Shown: positions 12,767 to 15,062 of the stretch, one piece after another
How the letters are laid out: each line of letters begins with the position of its first letter
Position numbering within the stretch: the first letter of the stretch is position 1
Assembly: GCA_017542725.1 (NCBI GenBank)
Contig: JAFXWR010000179.1
Span: 1 to 15,062 of the forward strand
Length of the DNA: 15,062 nucleotides
Direction: 5' to 3'
Source of the DNA: Lachnospiraceae bacterium
GTDB lineage: Bacteria; Bacillota_A; Clostridia; Lachnospirales; Lachnospiraceae
Translations under genes and position numbers: made by a program
Notes under the pieces: model-generated
Told to the model about the DNA's origin: nothing
Seen by the model: the letters and a program-made list of their open reading frames with translations, nothing else
Database searches by the model: none

Positions 12767-15062
12767 TTAGACTGTCATTGTTGTCTCTTCTACAAACTTT
12801 ATAACATTTGAAAGATTTACATATTTTGTAGAATCATTTACTACAAGAGTTGGCGCTTGCATAATTTGATACTTCTCACAATCAGAGGGATTTTCATTAG
12901 CATCAACTATAGAATATTTGATACCTGCCATATCAAGAAGTTCTTCTGCCTTCTTACAGTTTGGGCAAGTCTTAGTTACAAACAATTTAAGGTTGTCTTC
13001 TTTCTTTGCTATTTCTGTTTCTACTACTACATCAGCTTTTTCTTCTTTATAGAAATTCTCCGTACTTACATTTTGCATAGGAGCTGCAGTATTTTTAAAT
13101 ACATCATTGAAAGCCGGAGCCTCTGGTGTCTCTACAACTGCTGCTGCTTTTTCTTCAGTTACTGAAGTAGTTGGCAAAGCCTGTGCTGATGAGGCAACTG
13201 ATGTAACTTGTGCTACTGGAGTAGTTTGTACTACTGGCACAACTGGCTCCGATGCCTTTGCTGCCTGCTCTCTTTCAAAATTCATTTTTTCAACTACAGT
13301 ATCTGGAGTTTCAGCTTTAAACAAATTCTCACCCATTTGCTCTATGCGAGTTGCTGCAAGTTTTGCAGAATACTCTTTTCTATCTTTGAACTCTTGAGCT
13401 TTGCCATCATTCCAATTTTGAACTGGTCTATAGTAACCTGTGATACGACTATTAACCTCTGTAGGCTCTCCACAGTGTGGACAAGTATAAACTTCTCCTG
13501 CTATATATCCGTGATTCTTACATACTGAATAAGTTGGTGATAAAGTATAGTATGGAAGTTTATAATTATTTGCTATTGTACGAACAAGATTTGCTGCTGC
13601 CTTCCAATCTGGAAGTTTCTCTCCAAGGAATGTATGGAATACTGTTCCTGAAGTGTAGAGTGTCTGAAGTTCATCTTGTACATCAAGGGCGTTGAATATA
13701 TCATCAGTAGTTCCTACAGGAAGATGTGATGAATTAGTATAATATGGAGTTCCTTGCATATTTGCAGTAATGATATTTGGGAATTTCTCTTTATCATGCT
13801 TTGCAAATCTGTAAGTAGTAGACTCTGCTGGTGTTGCCTCTAAGTTATAAAGGTCGCCATACTTCTCTTGATAATCTTTAAGTCTCTCTCTCATGTGATT
13901 GAGTACTTCTATACTAAACTTTACTGCCTCTTCATCCCTCAAATCTTTCTTTAACCACTTAGCGTTTAAGCAAGCTTCATTCATACCTACAAGACCAATA
14001 GTTGAGAAATGATTGTTGAATGTGCCAAGGTATCTCTTAGTATATGGGTAGAGACCATTTTCCATAAATCTCTCAATAGTATTTCTCTTTATCTTAAGCG
14101 ATCTTGCTGATATATCCATAAGTCTATCAAGTCTCTGGTAGAACTCTTCCTCTGAGCTTGCAAGATATGCAAGACGAGGCATATTGATTGTTACTACGCC
14201 TACCGAACCAGTTGACTCGCCAGAACCAAAGAATCCACCTGATTTCTTTCTAAGCTCTCTAAGGTCAAGTCTAAGACGGCAGCACATAGAACGAACGTCT
14301 GATGGTTCCATGTCTGAATTTACGTAATTTGAGAAATATGGTGTGCCATACTTTGATGCCATCTCAAATAAAAGCTTATTGTTCTCTGTCTCTGACCAGT
14401 CAAAATCTTTTGTGATGCTGTAGGTTGGAATTGGATATTGGAAACCTCTGCCGTTTGCATCGCCTTCTATCATAACTTCGATGAATGCCTTGTTGACCAT
14501 ATCCATCTCTTGCTTGCAATCTTTATACTTGAAATTCATTTCTTTTCCGCCAACAATTGCAGGAAGTTCTGCAAGATCATTTGGAACTGTCCAGTCAAGA
14601 GTTATATTTGTAAATGGACTCTGTGTTCCCCATCTTGATGGAGTATTTACTCCATAGATAAAACTTTGTATACATTGTTTTACTTCGTCATATGACAAAT
14701 TATCTATCTTAACAAAAGGGGTAAGGTATGTGTCAAATGATGAAAATGCTTGAGCACCAGCCCATTCATTTTGCATGATACCTAAAAAGTTTACCATCTG
14801 ATTGCAAAGAGTTGATAAATGTTTTGCAGGTGAGCTTGTAATTTTTCCAGGGATACCACCAAGACCTTCTTTGATAAGTTGCTTCAAAGACCAACCAGCG
14901 CAGTATCCTGTAAGCATAGAAAGGTCGTGGATATGAATCTCAGCATTTCTATGTGCCTGTGCTATCTCATCATCATAAACTTCTGATAACCAGTAGTTTG
15001 CTGTTATAGCACCCGAGTTTGAAAGTATAAGACCGCCCACAGAATATGTAACAGTTGAGTTC
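12767..15062 (-). CDS. nrdD: Class III anaerobic ribonucleotide reductase fused to a glutaredoxin-like domain (5' end missing)
   Basis: Reduces ribonucleotides to deoxyribonucleotides without oxygen, using a glycyl radical made by NrdG. The frame is open to the right edge (first codons NSTVTYSVGGLILSNSG), so the N-terminus, which usually holds the ATP-cone, is missing. Counting from the first codon seen, MCCRLRL (about 259-264) holds the active-site cysteine region, followed by NMPRL. The zinc site CKNH and CPHC is at about 514-530 and the glycyl-radical loop RITGYYRPV at about 539-547 (G542). Beyond the normal end, residues about 600-685 are an A/V/T/P/E-rich linker, and about 690-764 a glutaredoxin-like domain with CPNC (C699/C702), cis-Pro APTLVV and a C-terminal helix. 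The tethered redoxin suggests a disulfide reductant rather than formate. nrdG is not in the window. Confidence 0.95.
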   Translation of the reverse strand, partial: NSTVTYSVGGLILSNSGAITANYWLSEVYDDEIAQAHRNAEIHIHDLSMLTGYCAGWSLKQLIKEGLGGIPGKITSSPAKHLSTLCNQMVNFLGIMQNEWAGAQAFSSFDTYLTPFVKIDNLSYDEVKQCIQSFIYGVNTPSRWGTQSPFTNITLDWTVPNDLAELPAIVGGKEMNFKYKDCKQEMDMVNKAFIEVMIEGDANGRGFQYPIPTYSITKDFDWSETENNKLLFEMASKYGTPYFSNYVNSDMEPSDVRSMCCRLRLDLRELRKKSGGFFGSGESTGSVGVVTINMPRLAYLASSEEEFYQRLDRLMDISARSLKIKRNTIERFMENGLYPYTKRYLGTFNNHFSTIGLVGMNEACLNAKWLKKDLRDEEAVKFSIEVLNHMRERLKDYQEKYGDLYNLEATPAESTTYRFAKHDKEKFPNIITANMQGTPYYTNSSHLPVGTTDDIFNALDVQDELQTLYTSGTVFHTFLGEKLPDWKAAANLVRTIANNYKLPYYTLSPTYSVCKNHGYIAGEVYTCPHCGEPTEVNSRITGYYRPVQNWNDGKAQEFKDRKEYSAKLAATRIEQMGENLFKAETPDTVVEKMNFEREQAAKASEPVVPVVQTTPVAQVTSVASSAQALPTTSVTEEKAAAVVETPEAPAFNDVFKNTAAPMQNVSTENFYKEEKADVVVETEIAKKEDNLKLFVTKTCPNCKKAEELLDMAGIKYSIVDANENPSDCEKYQIMQAPTLVVNDSTKYVNLSNVIKFVEETTMTV

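Noticed and set aside
1..15062. CRISPR array
   Set aside because: No set of regularly spaced repeats with unique spacers was found; the repeats present are isolated pairs or abutting copies.

Overview
The window is AT-rich DNA from a low-GC Gram-positive anaerobe, most likely a member of the Clostridia and perhaps Lachnospiraceae. The grounds are an oxygen-sensitive class III ribonucleotide reductase (nrdD), AGGAGG-type ribosome binding sites, strong TATAAT promoters and a tRNA-Arg(ACG) without an encoded CCA. Genus cannot be settled from the sequence alone.

Positions 1 to about 7485 are the integrase-proximal part of an integrated temperate phage or phage-like element. Leftward early genes (1-4016) comprise a replisome-organizer/DnaD-like initiator, two small XRE regulators, a membrane-anchored coiled-coil protein and several small unknowns. 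A gene-poor control region (4017-4968) holds tiny candidate membrane-peptide genes, five copies of a TTGAGAAATAATTGAG-type repeat, and two facing promoters flanked by dyads. The rightward lysogeny side carries an XRE repressor, a very short ImmA-like HExxH protein, a PemK/MazF-like toxin, a candidate small RNA with its own promoter and terminator, and a tyrosine integrase. The element abuts the 3' end of tRNA-Arg, the presumed attachment site. Its other end lies left of the window.

The most striking item is at 3337-3715, on the strand opposite the flanking early genes. It is a free-standing RNA whose parts match a group I intron core of the T4 td kind, but in circularly permuted order. The segment P5'-P4'-P6-P7-P3'-P8-P7'-P9 comes first, then an exon-like segment with a ribosome binding site and small ORF, then P1-P2-P3-P4-P5. 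The two transcript ends pair to rebuild P4 and P5. The predicted product is an approximately 154-nt circular RNA. Joining its ends would create a stop codon in frame with the ORF, giving a 32-residue peptide.

From the tRNA rightward the DNA is host chromosome. It holds a secreted SGNH hydrolase, uvrA in an apparent operon with an NAD-dependent epimerase-like gene, a divergent YgjP-type metallopeptidase, and the 3' part of nrdD. The NrdD ends in an alanine/valine/threonine-rich linker and a glutaredoxin-like CPNC domain. The epimerase and metallopeptidase genes are divergent, and both have -10 boxes so close to their start codons that leaderless mRNAs are likely.
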